From contig NC_087065.1 in NCBI RefSeq assembly GCF_963678635.1, positions 19,851,623 through 19,915,622 of the forward strand: a stretch of DNA of 64,000 nt, written 5' to 3'. The notes beneath the pieces are model-generated. The model was not told the origin of the DNA. It saw only the letters and a list, made by a program, of their open reading frames with translations, and made no database searches. How positions within the stretch are numbered: the stretch's first letter is position 1; each line of letters opens with the position of its first letter. The DNA comes from Symsagittifera roscoffensis. Taxonomy: Eukaryota > Xenacoelomorpha > Acoela > Convolutidae. Position numbers and translations under genes: made by a program. Of the stretch, positions 1 to 10,507 are shown piece by piece.

Positions 1-1106
1 TTTGAAAAACGATCTATACATAATAAGATGTATTTATTGTTTCCCCAGGTGTTATCTAATGGGCCGGCAAAATCAAGGTTTAATTCTTCATCAGGTTCAA
101 ATAAAGCGGGAAGTTCGCTAATTCGTGTGGAAGGTATGATGCTTTTTATATTCTTACCAGTTTGGGTGCATTGTGTGCAGTTAATCCCGTGGAAGTAAAT
201 TTGTCGGTTTATATGAGGCCACCAAATATATTGCGCCAGGTATTTCATACCGAATTGGCCAGGGTGAGATTCGTGTAAGGTTTTTAAAACGGCGTGTCGA
301 AGTGTAAAAGGAATAACCAATTTTCCATCCATATATAATAGTCCGTCGCATTTATGAAGGTCTTTCGAAAATTGGTGCAATTAACGGGAATTTGCGTTGA
401 CGTTTTTTAGTTTTTTCTGTAAAGCCTTCACAATTGGGTTTAGCATCTCATCATCTTCCGTTAGTAATGCGACCAACTTTGCATTGAATAATGTATTTAA
501 ATCCAAAGGTCTGTCAAGTAATTTGTGATTTTCGCGAAACTTAGTTACTAACTTTTTGTGCTCTGAGGAAATTTGGAAATCGATTGAGACCTGTATCCCG
601 GAAGTGGAAGGATTTACTACAATTTGGTTATTTGACATATTTACACTATTTATAAATTTAAGATCCGAAGGATTACTAATTAAGCTACTATTAAGAATTA
701 AAAAATAAATAAAGGCTGAGTTTGATAGAAAGATTTTAGTAGAGTCTGTGCTTGAGAAATCCGAGAGAATACACTTAGAGTTACAAAATTCTGTTCTATA
801 GTGTTTTTGATTGCAGATTGAAATGGAAGAATTGACAAAATTCAATGCTGCAATTATTACGTGGTTTCGTAATTTCGTGTAATTGGCATTTTCCGATATT
901 GAACTAAATGAATTACGTAATGAATTTTCGTTATCCAAAGGATTGAGTGCGTTAAATATTTTTTTGATAGTTGCAACTACGAATTCTTCGTCGTAATGTG
1001 ATGGGGGAATTACTTTACCCAAATGAGTTCTTGAAATTAAGTCGGTAAAACCCATATCTTTTCCCGCTAAATGCTTTATAGTAAAATTAAATGGTAAAAG
1101 GCGATC
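1..1106 (-). pseudogene. pol linker and integrase N-terminus, cut by window edge
   Basis: The frame continues through the TAA at 1107. It first encodes the end of RNase H (LAGKDMGFTDLISR), then a roughly 190-residue asparagine- and serine-rich linker without a recognised domain. After an in-frame TAA at 381-383 the integrase begins. Its HHCC zinc domain is visible as LHESHPGQFGMKYL followed by NCTQCTQTGKN. The start of the catalytic core (LDFAGPL, then LLCIDRFSK) includes the first catalytic Asp. Position 1 falls inside the core, so the remaining D and E residues lie outside. Confidence 0.85.
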
Positions 1107-2353
1107 TTACCATCTTGTCAATCGGCTATGATACGTTTTGTTTCCGTGATTAGGTGACAAGGCGGAAAGGAGAGCTTTGTGATTGGTAATAATTTCGAAT
1201 TCAGAGCCGTAGAGATGGTTTTTGTAATGTTCCACCGCCCATACAACTCCTAATAGCTCTAATTTGTTTGTTGAATATTTGGATTCATGAGGATTTAAAA
1301 ATCTTGAAGCGAATGACACTTTTTTCCAAACGTTCTCATGGAGTTGTTCAAGGGATGCGCCTAACCCGTTATGTGAAGCATCAGTTTTTACTCTCGTGGG
1401 CCTTTTGACGTCGAAGTGGGTGTTTTCTGTAAGATTGACTATTTCTGATTTAATTTTATCGAATGCTTTTGTGTGATCTTCATTCCAAAGGAAAATCGAC
1501 TTCTTGTTTAAAAAAGGTCTTAGCGGGATTCCGAGGGATGCTAAATTTGGTACAAATTTTATGTACTGATTAGTTGACCCGAAGAATGATCTTAATTCCT
1601 TTAGATTTTTTTGGATTGGAATATCTTTAATTGCTTTGGTTTTATCGAATAGTGGGGCAATTCCGGATTTGGATATTTTAAAGCCAAGCCAATCGATTTA
1701 TTTTTGAAAAAATTTGCATTTCGACCATTTAACTGCGAAATTGTAACTATCTAGCGTTGATAAAAATTTATAGACAATTTTCTTGTGGTCATTAAAACTT
1801 CCTTTGGAAGCGCTAATATGTCGTCAAGGTAACAATTTGTAAAAGGAATATTTCCCAGAGTTAAGTCCATGACTCTTTGAAACTCGTTTGGCATATCGCC
1901 GAGTCCGTAAAAACCGGTTAAAAATTGATAAGTTCCTGTTATATCTCCGCCAACTAGGCTAAAATTGCATTGGCTGCTAGTAAAATTGTCTAGCGAAAGT
2001 TGACTATATGCATTCTTTAGATCTAGATTGGTGAACCATACTTCTCCGGCGGAATTGTTTGAAATTTGAGCCGCTACATTATCCACTAATTCGTGTATAT
2101 TGGGCATCTGGTATTTGTTCTTGTAAATTTGTTTGTTGATAAATGTTGAATCTAGGGCTAGCTTTATCGATTTGTCTTTTTTACAAGTGATAACTATCGG
2201 ACTAATAAATATGTCCTCATCGCAGTTTTCTAATTTTTTTGATATGTCCTTCGGATTTGAGTCTGTACAATTCTGATTTTACTGAATCCAGTAAGTGTAA
2301 AGGGACCCTCCTGCCTTTTAGTTGAATTGGCTTTAGTGGTTCGTGAAAGTGTG
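1107..2353 (-). pseudogene. Reverse transcriptase and RNase H pseudogene
   Basis: Between 2353 and about 2110 the fingers region is recognisable but shifted (near 2240). The 2107-1751 frame holds the palm: FTNLDLKNAYSQL, CNFSLVGG, FYGLGDMPNEFQRVMD and the catalytic YLDDIL. A frameshift near 1790 and a TAA near 1698 follow, then the thumb and connection. RNase H runs from about 1400 (KTDASHNGLGASLEQL) to 1107 (HKALLSALSPNHGNKTYHS). The usual TDHKAL reads TNHKAL, an Asp-to-Asn change at a catalytic position. TAA at 1107-1109 interrupts the frame at the SRLTRW motif. Confidence 0.88.
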
Positions 2354-3133
2354 TTATTTTTTTGTTTGATTTTTTATTTTTGCAATCCGAAGGAATAATT
2401 GTTTGAAAGTTTTGGAAATCATGTCTATTTCTTTATCTATGTCAAGTGAGGTAAATGAATTGATAGACTTACAAGTTCTCTTGTTGGTGAGTGTTGTGTA
2501 TTGTTTTTGTGAAACTTCGATTCCGACCTTCGGTAAATTGTCGTTTCCCAAGATGTTTCTTTCGTGACCTTGTGTTAGGAAGAAGTGGCATTCCTTGTGA
2601 GACCATCCATTTGAGAAAATTAGGACGATTACCTTTCCATTGATATTTATTGCATTGTTCGTAAATCCGCAAAAATGTTCTTTAGTCGCTTTATCCACTG
2701 GATATATTTTCACATAAGGGTCTCGTAACTTCAACTCGTGTAACACATTCTGTTTAAGGAAGCTTACAGGGCTAGCTGAATGCACCTGTATATTGAGAAT
2801 TACTTGGTTTTCATTTCCTAGGCCAATATTTAATAGTTTCTTCAATTCCTTTCCTTGATCGTCGTAGATAGTTGTTACGTTTAATACAGAGTAATCAATG
2901 TTATCGCTCTGTCCGGACTCCGACCATGCGTTGATTACTCCACAGCATTCTCTATTAGCGCGGTCAATATTTACATCCGGTTGTTCCGAAGGATAATTAC
3001 AATCTGTAATATTTGCAATTTGACTATCCGCAATATTTACATTTTTACGGCGTGATTTACAGAGTCTAGTAAAATATCCTCGATATTTACAAGTCGTACA
3101 ATTCGTATCTTTAGCGGGGCAAACCGCCAGGTG
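2354..3133 (-). pseudogene. Zinc-knuckle and protease region of the decayed element
   Basis: The reading frame continues through the TGA at 3134. The first knuckle spans that stop (C-x2-C before it, H and C after it). The second reads CTTCKYRGYFTRLC, where the usual GH is GY, so the zinc-binding His is missing. The retropepsin-like segment follows (about 2845-2500). Its active-site position reads VHSAS where the family has D-S/T-G, so the catalytic Asp is lost. The flap-distal motif LGNDNLPKVGI corresponds to the family GRD-LG-L segment. The frame ends at 2354 in a lysine-rich run. Confidence 0.8.
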
Positions 3134-4020
3134 TCATTTGGTAAAATTTCCGCCGCATTTCATACATGTGTTAGTTCTTTCGATGTTTAGGGTGGGTTCT
3201 CTTTTTACATTAAAATGATTAAAAGATTTGTTGGAAAAGTATCCGTTGGATTTAAAAGTACTCGTCATTTTGATGTGGTTTGTTATTCCTTTTTCGTCAA
3301 TCAGGGCTACATTTAAGGCTTCTAGTGGAGGTAAGGTTTCCGTGAGAAATTTCCGTTGGATGTCCGAGTTCTTCATGTTATTGATAAAAATATCTCGAAT
3401 CCACTCATCTTCTCCTGTGGGATTGTCACATCTTTTTGCCATTTCTGCAAGTGCCCCCCAGAATTGTTCTAATGATTCTCTGTCCCTCTGTTTTCTGTTT
3501 AATAGCTTGTGTCTTTGGAAGTTTATGTTTGTCTTTCTCACAAAAGCTATGAACAAATTTTCCCAAAATTCTTTGAAAGAAATTTGTAGAACTTTAACTC
3601 TCGTGAACTTTTGGCCGAATATTTTCTTTCCTTCATTTCCGAAGGCTAGATAAAGTATGGATCTGAGTTTTTTGTCCGCCTCTTCAAGTCTCATGCCGTT
3701 GAATTTCTTAGTTTCTGACTATATTGAGGCCATTTCTTCGTCATCGAACCTCTTTTGTTCTCGAATATTTCTCTCAATGCGAGATGTTTTTTGAGCGTCG
3801 GACTCGTTTTCCGGCGGATTTTCCAAAGTTAGGGGAAGTGGGTGATATCGTTCCGATGGATTCAAGAGATTTTTGATATCAATATTCTCCTTTGCGATTA
3901 TTGCTAGTTGTGGAATAAATCGCTCCACTCTTCCCAAGGAATTGGTGGGTCCACTGTGTGGTTTTGCCAAAATGAAGGTATACCTCTCACGTTTGATTCG
4001 TTGCTGTTTGACTGCGCCAT
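3134..4020 (-). pseudogene. gag: gag pseudogene (N-terminal and capsid-like part)
   Basis: ATG at 4018-4020 begins MAQSNSNESNVRG. After about 37 codons the frame shifts near 3905 and continues as an open frame with one in-frame TAG at 3719-3721. The capsid-like helical region (about 3694-3240) contains the pattern LLNRKQRDRESLEQF followed by a conserved AEMAKRC, which aligns by eye with the same part of the second element (SRKQKEGESLESF, SGMAARC). The frame reaches the first zinc knuckle and stops at TGA 3134-3136. In the family this is the particle-forming structural protein. The start is chosen because the same ATGGCGCAG junction is used by both elements. Confidence 0.85.
4010..4019 (-). 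other. Primer-binding site overlapping the gag start codon
   Basis: Immediately after the LTR the minus strand reads TGGCGCAGTC, the usual TGG start of a tRNA primer-binding site. The same eight bases TGGCGCAG follow the 5' LTR of the second element at 59830. The last LTR base is the A of the gag ATG, so the site overlaps gag codons 1-4. The primer tRNA is not identified; its 3' end would read CTGCGCCA. Confidence 0.6.
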
Positions 4021-4260
4021 GATAAAATGTTTCTTTGTTACGGATAATTCTACTTAGTTACAAATAAGATATGTTTAAAAAGTGAATTAATCTCTAAATT
4101 AAAACATTAAAAAGTGAGCGATCATTCTCTCCGTCGGAGAGAATGAAGATAACAAGGTCAAATCTAAAATAACCAGTTAAAATACTTTAAGACTAATTAA
4201 ATGAAATAAGACGAATGGTATGATTCGCAACAGTTCTCGCCTTGTTTTTTTTGCCTGACA
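4020..4260 (-). repeat. 5' LTR of the decayed Ty3/gypsy element (241 bp)
   Basis: On the minus strand it begins TGTCAGGC at 4260 and ends TCA at 4020, a TG...CA LTR. The second element's LTRs begin TGTCAGGGGC, which supports this boundary. The next base starts a TGGCGCAG primer site. A perfect 23-bp palindrome (11-bp arms, one-base centre) lies at 4123-4145. The partner 3' LTR is outside the window, so the LTR is called from boundary motifs and not from a repeat pair. Confidence 0.75.
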
Positions 4261-6032
4261 GATTTTGACTTTTTAACTAGCTGCTGTTTAAATTGTTTTT
4301 AAAATATAATTCGAAAAATTTTGTAGTCGTGAGCCCAATTAAAAACATATTTTGCTTTTAATCATTTTTGCAATTATTTCAAAGACGTTATAAATTAGTC
4401 AAAAGACTTAAGCCTTTGTTCTGATATGAGCCGTCTTGATGTATTTTTAATGTCAATCGGTTACAGACTGAAAAACTTAACTAGTTTCTTCTAATTCTCA
4501 CTTTCATTCTCATTCGACTCATTCTGATAACTGTTTGTGCAACTGATTTTGCGTTAAAAAAACTAAAATACATACGAAGACAAAAATCCCTTCCTTTTTA
4601 GCGCCACATATAAAAAAATTAATAGTTTAAGCAATCAAATATTCTTCGCTCTTTCTTAGCATACCAGTCGTTTAGTTCAATTTTTTGGAAAATTAATGTA
4701 CAGCGTTTTTCTAATGAGATCACAAATCATTATTGTAACATAGTTAATTCTACTTATCACGCAGCTTGTATTTGTTAAAAACAAAGTAACTCAATCGGCC
4801 CTTTTTCTAATGTTTTCAATATTTGTAGGTGTTCTTTATGATTGTTTTACCGAGCTTTAAAGCTCAGCCAAAACTAGCCTAAAAAGGATAGCCAATTATA
4901 TTAGTCTCTAATGCATCTGTGATACTTTTTAATTACTTCAAGATGATTTTCTTCAAAGTTTCACATCGGAGGTTAAGAGTACGCTAAGTTACGGGCTTTG
5001 AAAAACATAAGAGCAAACTAATTGACACTTGTTGGTATCACTTTTGAAGGTGCTATGGATTTTGTACGCTAAATGTTCCATTTTTCTCCATACAAATTTT
5101 GCTCCAAATATAATTTTGTCAACCATAATTAACGAATGTAAAAGTACTTCAAGTTTTTCTAATAAATTTTCGCTTCTTGATCAAAATTATTTTTAAAATT
5201 CAGTTTGAAATCATCAAAACATTTTTATATGCTATTGAACTTACTTTTTTTTCTGACTTTCAGAAAAAATGATGAGATAATCGTAAAAGAGTGCAATTTT
5301 TTTGAGCTAATTTTTCATATTTTGAACAAACAATTTCGACGCAATCTAACGACTTTGCTGTCTTGAACCCTAAGTTTTTTGCAAAAATGTACAAAAATCA
5401 TTACCAATGACTCAAAAAAAATGCAATCAAAAATTTAATTGATATCAGAATACGTGCTTTGCAACACTTGTTAGCATTTTATATTACCAAGCATAACAAT
5501 CTCGTAAACAGTTTTGTCAGAAAAATTTACGCAATTTCAACTATAAATTTTTAGACGAATACTTTGACAAAAAATATGCTGTGATAGATTTATCTTAGAA
5601 GCTAAATTAAACCGATTTTTCAAAATTATGTGCAGTGGTTTTTTTCCTAAGACAAAATTAAAACTAATTTGACTATTCTAATTGACATTGTGAGAATTAG
5701 CACCCACTGTACTCCTCCCAGAGTAGGTTTTTCACTTTGCGCTAAAAAATCGTGTGGGCGATAAATTTTGAAAAAAAAATACGTGAAGTGGTCTCGTTTG
5801 TTTGAGTAGAGGAAGTCAAAATGTTTCTATTGGCGTACTAAGATGCTTAAAAACAGTCAAAATGATAGTCTTTTGCGATGATATATTTTAAGTGTGGTTC
5901 TGTAAAACAAAAAAGTTGGCAAACTGGTTATCTCACATAAAAACGATGAATTTTAATTATATGATTCTTAAGATCTTATAACCAGGTGCATGCATAAAAC
6001 AATCAATGAAACGTTCATGGCTATAGCGCGCA
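4261..6032. other. AT-rich intergenic DNA, no gene seen
   Basis: About 1.8 kb of AT-rich sequence follows the LTR. No open frame of useful length, RNA gene or clear repeat with another part of the window was found. Confidence 0.6.
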
Positions 6033-7087
6033 CTTTCGAAAAAAAACATTTGAAACTTCTTTTTCTTAGAGTTATATTAAACCTAAACTAAAAACTGAAA
6101 TAAATTATGAGTAAAGTCTTTGCTCTGGAAGTACTACAAGACACTCTGATAATTTTCAATAAGACTATCAGTCGGTCGATTTTTTTGTTTTTCGGAGATA
6201 TTAGGATTTCGAGGTCCACCGGCGACCTTAAACTGAAAACCGGTTAAATTAGGATCGTTTAGCTGAGTTGTCTTGTGTTTGAAGTTCTTATGTCATAATA
6301 CTTCCTAATTATTACATAATTTCGGGTGTTTGACATAGCAGATGTTTGACATATCGGATGTTTGTCTAAGACTCCACTCAGCCATACTAAAGAGTTATGT
6401 AATCCTCAACTTTGTAGGGGGAAACATGCTAGAGAACAAACTTTCTTTCACAATCGGGGATTGTAACATAAAAACTTAAAAGTATGGAAGCATTGGTATT
6501 AACTGAACAGTTTTTTGCAGGATTGCATTTTTTGAAGTTGCTTTATACTTCGAATAATGCAATCCTTTCGAAAAAAAACATTTGAAACTTCTTTTTCTTA
6601 GAGTTATATTAAACCTAAACTAAAAACTGAAATAAATTATGAGTAAAGTCTTTGCTCTGGAAGTACTACACGACACTCTGATAATTTTCAATAAGACTAT
6701 CAGTCGGTCGATTTTTTTGTTTTTCGGAGATACTAGGATTTCGAGGTCCACCGGCGACCTTAAACTGAAAACCGGTTAAATTAGGATCGTTTAGCTGAGT
6801 TGTCTTGTGTTTGAAGTTCTTACGTCATAATACTTCCTAATTATTACATAATTTCGGGTGTTTGACATAGCAGATGTTTGACATATCGGATGTTTGTCTA
6901 AGACTCCACTCAGCCATACTAAAGAGTTATGTAATCCTTAACTTTGTAGGGGGAAACATGCTAGAGAACAAACTTTCTTTCACAATCGGGGATTGTAACA
7001 TAAAAACTTAAAAGTATGGAAGCATTGGTAATAACTGAACAGTTTTTTGCAGGATTGCATTTTTTGATGTTGCTTTATACTTCGAAT
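6033..7087. repeat. Tandem duplication, 532-bp period, two copies
   Basis: The segment starting ctttcgaaaaaaaacattt at 6033 recurs at 6565, and both copies run to ttcgaat (6555 and 7087). Only about six substitutions are seen over roughly 523 shared bases, so the duplication is recent. No coding potential is evident. Confidence 0.9.
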
Positions 7088-7202
7088 TCTAGTGGACGGC
7101 GGAAACAAGAAAAAATTTCAAATTATGTGCCTCTTTTAAATTTTAAATGGGTAGTAAAATTTTAAAGGATATGAAATTTAATTGCTTATGAGTATTCAGA
7201 AA

Positions 7203-8039
7203 CTTGTTAACTATTTACCCCTATTTAGATTTTCAGCAATTCAACTTTGCTTGCCACATTTTCAATAGCTTAAAACTATTTTCAGAAAATATGCTTAAAT
7301 TTTTATGTAGGTATAATATAAATAGTGCGTAATACAAATACGAACGCGCGAAAATAAACCCCCCGGGAAATTAACCGAAAATGCTTATCTTGCAATTCCA
7401 TGCGCCGAAATTGCTTTATCATACAATTCCATACAACAAATGTATGAAAAACTGCTAATAAGCATTTTTTCATAAACCAAAAAATTGTTTTTTTTTTAAA
7501 ACTGAACACATCCCAAAAACACATCCGGGCTCTTTTCCAGTTTCCCCCTTTCAAATTCAATTTTGAAAAGTCTATTTAACGTCGTCATAATGCAATGAAA
7601 TTTGGCGTGGTGAACAAATCGACAATTCTGAACAGATTTGTTCATCATACTTTACAGCGTAACATCACGCGTTTAGCCGTAATAACACTTAAAACAAACA
7701 TAAAACTCGGTATTTTGAAAGGGGGGAACTGGAAAAGAGCCCACATCAAAATTTTGGAAAAAGAAGTTTTTAAAAAAATCATCTTTTTGTTTATGGTAAA
7801 ATGCTTATACAACTATTTCCATACATGAAAAAAATACTTGTCTTAGAGTTTTCTTAACATTTTCTGTATCCATGGAATTGTACAAATTTGTGTGATAAGC
7901 ATTTTTTCATATATGAAAATGTAGGATAAGCATTTTTGGTCAACCCGGGCCAATTAGTTTTTGACATTTTTAAAATGCATGTTTTATACAGAAAAGGTTG
8001 TCAAAAATAATACATGCATAGGGGGAAATAGTTAACAAG
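7203..8039. mobile_element. Putative non-autonomous DNA element with 19-bp terminal inverted repeats
   Basis: cttgttaactatttacccc (7203-7221) is matched in inverted orientation at 8021-8039 with one mismatch. A further copy of the motif (atagttaacaag) lies at 8058-8069. The interior is occupied by the fold-back repeat at 7362-7949. The target duplication is not resolved. Confidence 0.5.
7362..7949. repeat. Fold-back repeat, CCCGGG/AATGCTTATC family
   Basis: The ends are inverted copies: cccgggaaattaaccg then aaaatgcttat on the left, and gataagcatttttggtcaacccggg on the right. Inside, gggctcttttccagtttccccc (7527 region) is inverted at about 7720-7742. The motif acaattccata is repeated in both orientations. 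The whole can fold on itself. Related copies are at 12487, 44057 and 63011. Confidence 0.65.
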
Positions 8040-9316
8040 GGCCCAAGGGGGGGGGGATAGTTAACAAGATCCAGTATTCAGAGTGACTATTAAATTTTGT
8101 TCAGCTGAAGGGTAATAATTATTTTGTTTAGCTCAGTATCACATACCCGTTGTCCCTTCTGCTAGCTGGGAGAAATGTTTGTTCTCAATTGGTCTCAACG
8201 ATAGCATGCCAATGTTTGTTACAATACCTGTTTCCAAAAATGACAAAAACTTCAATTAAACCAAACATGACTGATAAGCCAAAACCCATATCAGATAAGA
8301 AAACAAATTTCTAACTTTCCAATGTTTCAATAATAATTTTGAGCTGAAGTCCTAATTTTTCATTAGGTTTGAGAACCCATCGGCTTGACGCCCAGTGCCC
8401 CCTTAATTTCCTTCCTTCTGAAATTATCTTGCCATTTTACCTCATTAAACGGCGTTTTTTATCATCAATTTTTGACCGAGAGCTCTTGAGGTGGTCAATT
8501 TGAGAGCAGTCAAACAGATTCGTTTGGTACCAATTAGCAAGCTATACTTCTAAATTTTTGTCTTCAAGCAAAGCAAATTAAGAAACATAAATGGCGAGGT
8601 TTTCGAAAAAAAATGGCAAAATTACTTTCTTCAATAATTTTTTTCTTTTCATCTTTAATTTAAAAAATAGGGTTTTGTTTTACAATATATTTAATGTCAT
8701 AACAGAATCGATATGAAAAAGGATAGCCCGTTGCTGTGCAAAAAGCACAGGATGTTCCGACCACATTCGAAAAAAAAATAAAAATCATTGAGCGTGGCAA
8801 GATGAGAAAACTATACAAACGCGTAGAAAATTAAAAAAAATAGGCATAATCGACAAATGTAGTTATCCACAAAAAAAATTTTGTAATTTTTTTTTTCAAA
8901 TTTTTTTTGCCCAAAATTTTTTTTTGAACACTTAATATTTTAATGCCTAAGAAGCGCAAACTGAAGCTTCCAAAACTGATTTTCCTTTTGGTAATGTCAA
9001 GTTTTGTTAGCCTAAGCTACCAATTTTCAAATAACAGACTTTACTCGATTGCTTTACTCGCTCAATTTTAGATTAAAACACAAAAATTTCCACCCCTTTT
9101 TTCTCGAAGTTTATAAACAACTTGTATAAAAAAAATTTAATGATTTCGTTCGAATTACGACTGAAAGAGCTTGAATTTTTGATATAACCATGCAACCAAC
9201 CAGATGATTATTTGTGGCACCTGATTTTTGCGTGAAAAAAACAAAAAAAAAACAGAAAAATTGAAGCCAAACACACTCGAATACAAAGTTTCTCCCAATT
9301 TCAATGGTCGGAACAA
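8040..9316. other. AT-rich intergenic DNA with one short repeat end
   Basis: No gene is seen. Positions 8717-8763 carry, in reverse, the hairpin-bearing 3' end motif (ggatag...ctgtgc...gcacag...tgttccgacc) also present at 13448-13495 and 21196-21242. Confidence 0.5.
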
Positions 9317-10507
9317 TTAAACTCTTGAGGAGCTAGCACAAAAACATCCAAATCTTTGATAGAACTCGGTTTTAAAATAGCTGTTGATAGTTAGATGAAT
9401 GAAAGGGTTGATCACGAAGTTGATTAAGTACAGAGTTTGGGTGACTGTTCGGACATTGGTGAACATTTCACTTTTCAAGAGTGAAAAACCGTCGGCCACA
9501 TGAATGGCCAAGTCTGGAGTAACGAGTACAACGTACGCCAGACTCACCACAAAAAGTGTGGTCGTCAGTTTTTGATCACGACTTCGTTGGATTCTTGGCT
9601 GGTTACTCGGTTTTCGGTTTTGACAATTCTCAGAGGGGCTTTGAGAGACTAAATTTTGCTCATTGGGCTTCACGCGTAATGCTTCGGTCTTAGAAGAATG
9701 ATCCGATGACCGAATACTTGTAGTCATCTCGATTTTTTTCGCTGCAATTGGCGCAATGGTCGTTTCCTCCGCTTCAATAGCCCGTCGGATCTCGGCAACA
9801 TTCTGAGCGCTTCCTTTCGATTTAGCCCTGTCAACCATTTTGGCATAAATTCTGGAGTAACATTTAATCATCACGCACGCGTTAACAGTTAACATCAGGG
9901 TCCGAATAAAAACCCAAATTAGTTTAAGAAAATCAACATCTTGGACTTCGTGTACAAGTTCAAAGCAAGCGCAGTCGAGATTAGACGGAACTAAAAAGTC
10001 AGAACACATAATGATACCAACAGGACAATTCATAATTCCGATTACAAAACAAGAAAATATACAGGATAAAGTTCGACTCCGAGAAAATAAGACCTTATAA
10101 GAATGGGGTTTACATACAGCTACATAACGGTTGATAGTTATAAAAATCATTAATAACGAAGAGCTTGTATTAACAAGATCGAAAGAAAAGTTGCCCGCCG
10201 CGCAGAAACCGAAGCAGTTAAGCGGAAAAAGGTAATCTTGGGTTGAGGTAAAAATTAGGGTCAAAACGCACATCGAAATATCCAAGCCTGCCATGGTGAG
10301 AATGAAATCCTCGCTAGGCGTTCTGTTAGGCTTGTACTTGTAAATAAAAAGAACACTTCCATTTCCGAGAAAGCCGATCACACAAATAAGCCATTCGATT
10401 ATTTTGCTCACCCACGGAAAAATAACTGCTGCAAGGTATGTGTCTGTATTCGGAGTCGAAATGTTTCTGTCCAGGGAAGCCAGTACTGAATCGTTGGGGC
10501 AACTCAT
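9317..10507 (-). CDS. Class A (rhodopsin-like) G-protein-coupled receptor, single exon
   Basis: This 396-residue, intronless frame has seven hydrophobic segments at about residues 31-57, 66-88, 105-130, 148-168, 191-217, 313-338 and 353-376. Family marks are GN in TM1 (residues 48-49), AGLD in TM2, a Cys at the top of TM3 with partner Cys in extracellular loop 2 (LDCAC), NRY at 126-128 in the DRY position, a TM6 Pro and NPFIH at 367-371 in the NPxxY position. The third intracellular loop is long (about 95 residues), polar and Ser/Thr-rich. NDS and NIS near the N-terminus are possible glycosylation sites. The DRY-to-NRY change, the missing TM4 Trp, the missing TM6 Trp and the NPxxH end make it divergent. 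The ligand cannot be inferred. The plasma membrane location and G-protein coupling are inferred from the family. Confidence 0.92.
   Translation of the reverse strand: MSCPNDSVLASLDRNISTPNTDTYLAAVIFPWVSKIIEWLICVIGFLGNGSVLFIYKYKPNRTPSEDFILTMAGLDISMCVLTLIFTSTQDYLFPLNCFGFCAAGNFSFDLVNTSSSLLMIFITINRYVAVCKPHSYKVLFSRSRTLSCIFSCFVIGIMNCPVGIIMCSDFLVPSNLDCACFELVHEVQDVDFLKLIWVFIRTLMLTVNACVMIKCYSRIYAKMVDRAKSKGSAQNVAEIRRAIEAEETTIAPIAAKKIEMTTSIRSSDHSSKTEALRVKPNEQNLVSQSPSENCQNRKPSNQPRIQRSRDQKLTTTLFVVSLAYVVLVTPDLAIHVADGFSLLKSEMFTNVRTVTQTLYLINFVINPFIHLTINSYFKTEFYQRFGCFCASSSRV

Larger units (their letters stand above)
1..4260 (-). mobile_element. Decayed Ty3/gypsy LTR retrotransposon, truncated by the window edge
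   Basis: Read on the minus strand, the order is LTR (4260-4020), primer-binding site, gag, zinc knuckles, protease, reverse transcriptase, RNase H, linker and the start of integrase, which continues past position 1. This is the Ty3/gypsy domain order. The frame is broken by at least five in-frame stops (3719-3721 TAG, 3134-3136 TGA, about 1698 TAA, 1107-1109 TAA, 381-383 TAA) and several frameshifts (about 3905, 2350, 2240 and 1790). Key residues are also lost in protease and RNase H, so the copy is dead. It is a relative of the element at 53884-60060, sharing domain order, the primer site and the LTR start, but the proteins are clearly diverged. Confidence 0.93.

Noticed and set aside
3719-4020. 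Starting gag of the first element at 3970
   Set aside because: That start is an internal frame; the conserved ATGGCGCAG at the LTR border (4020) is shared with the second element.
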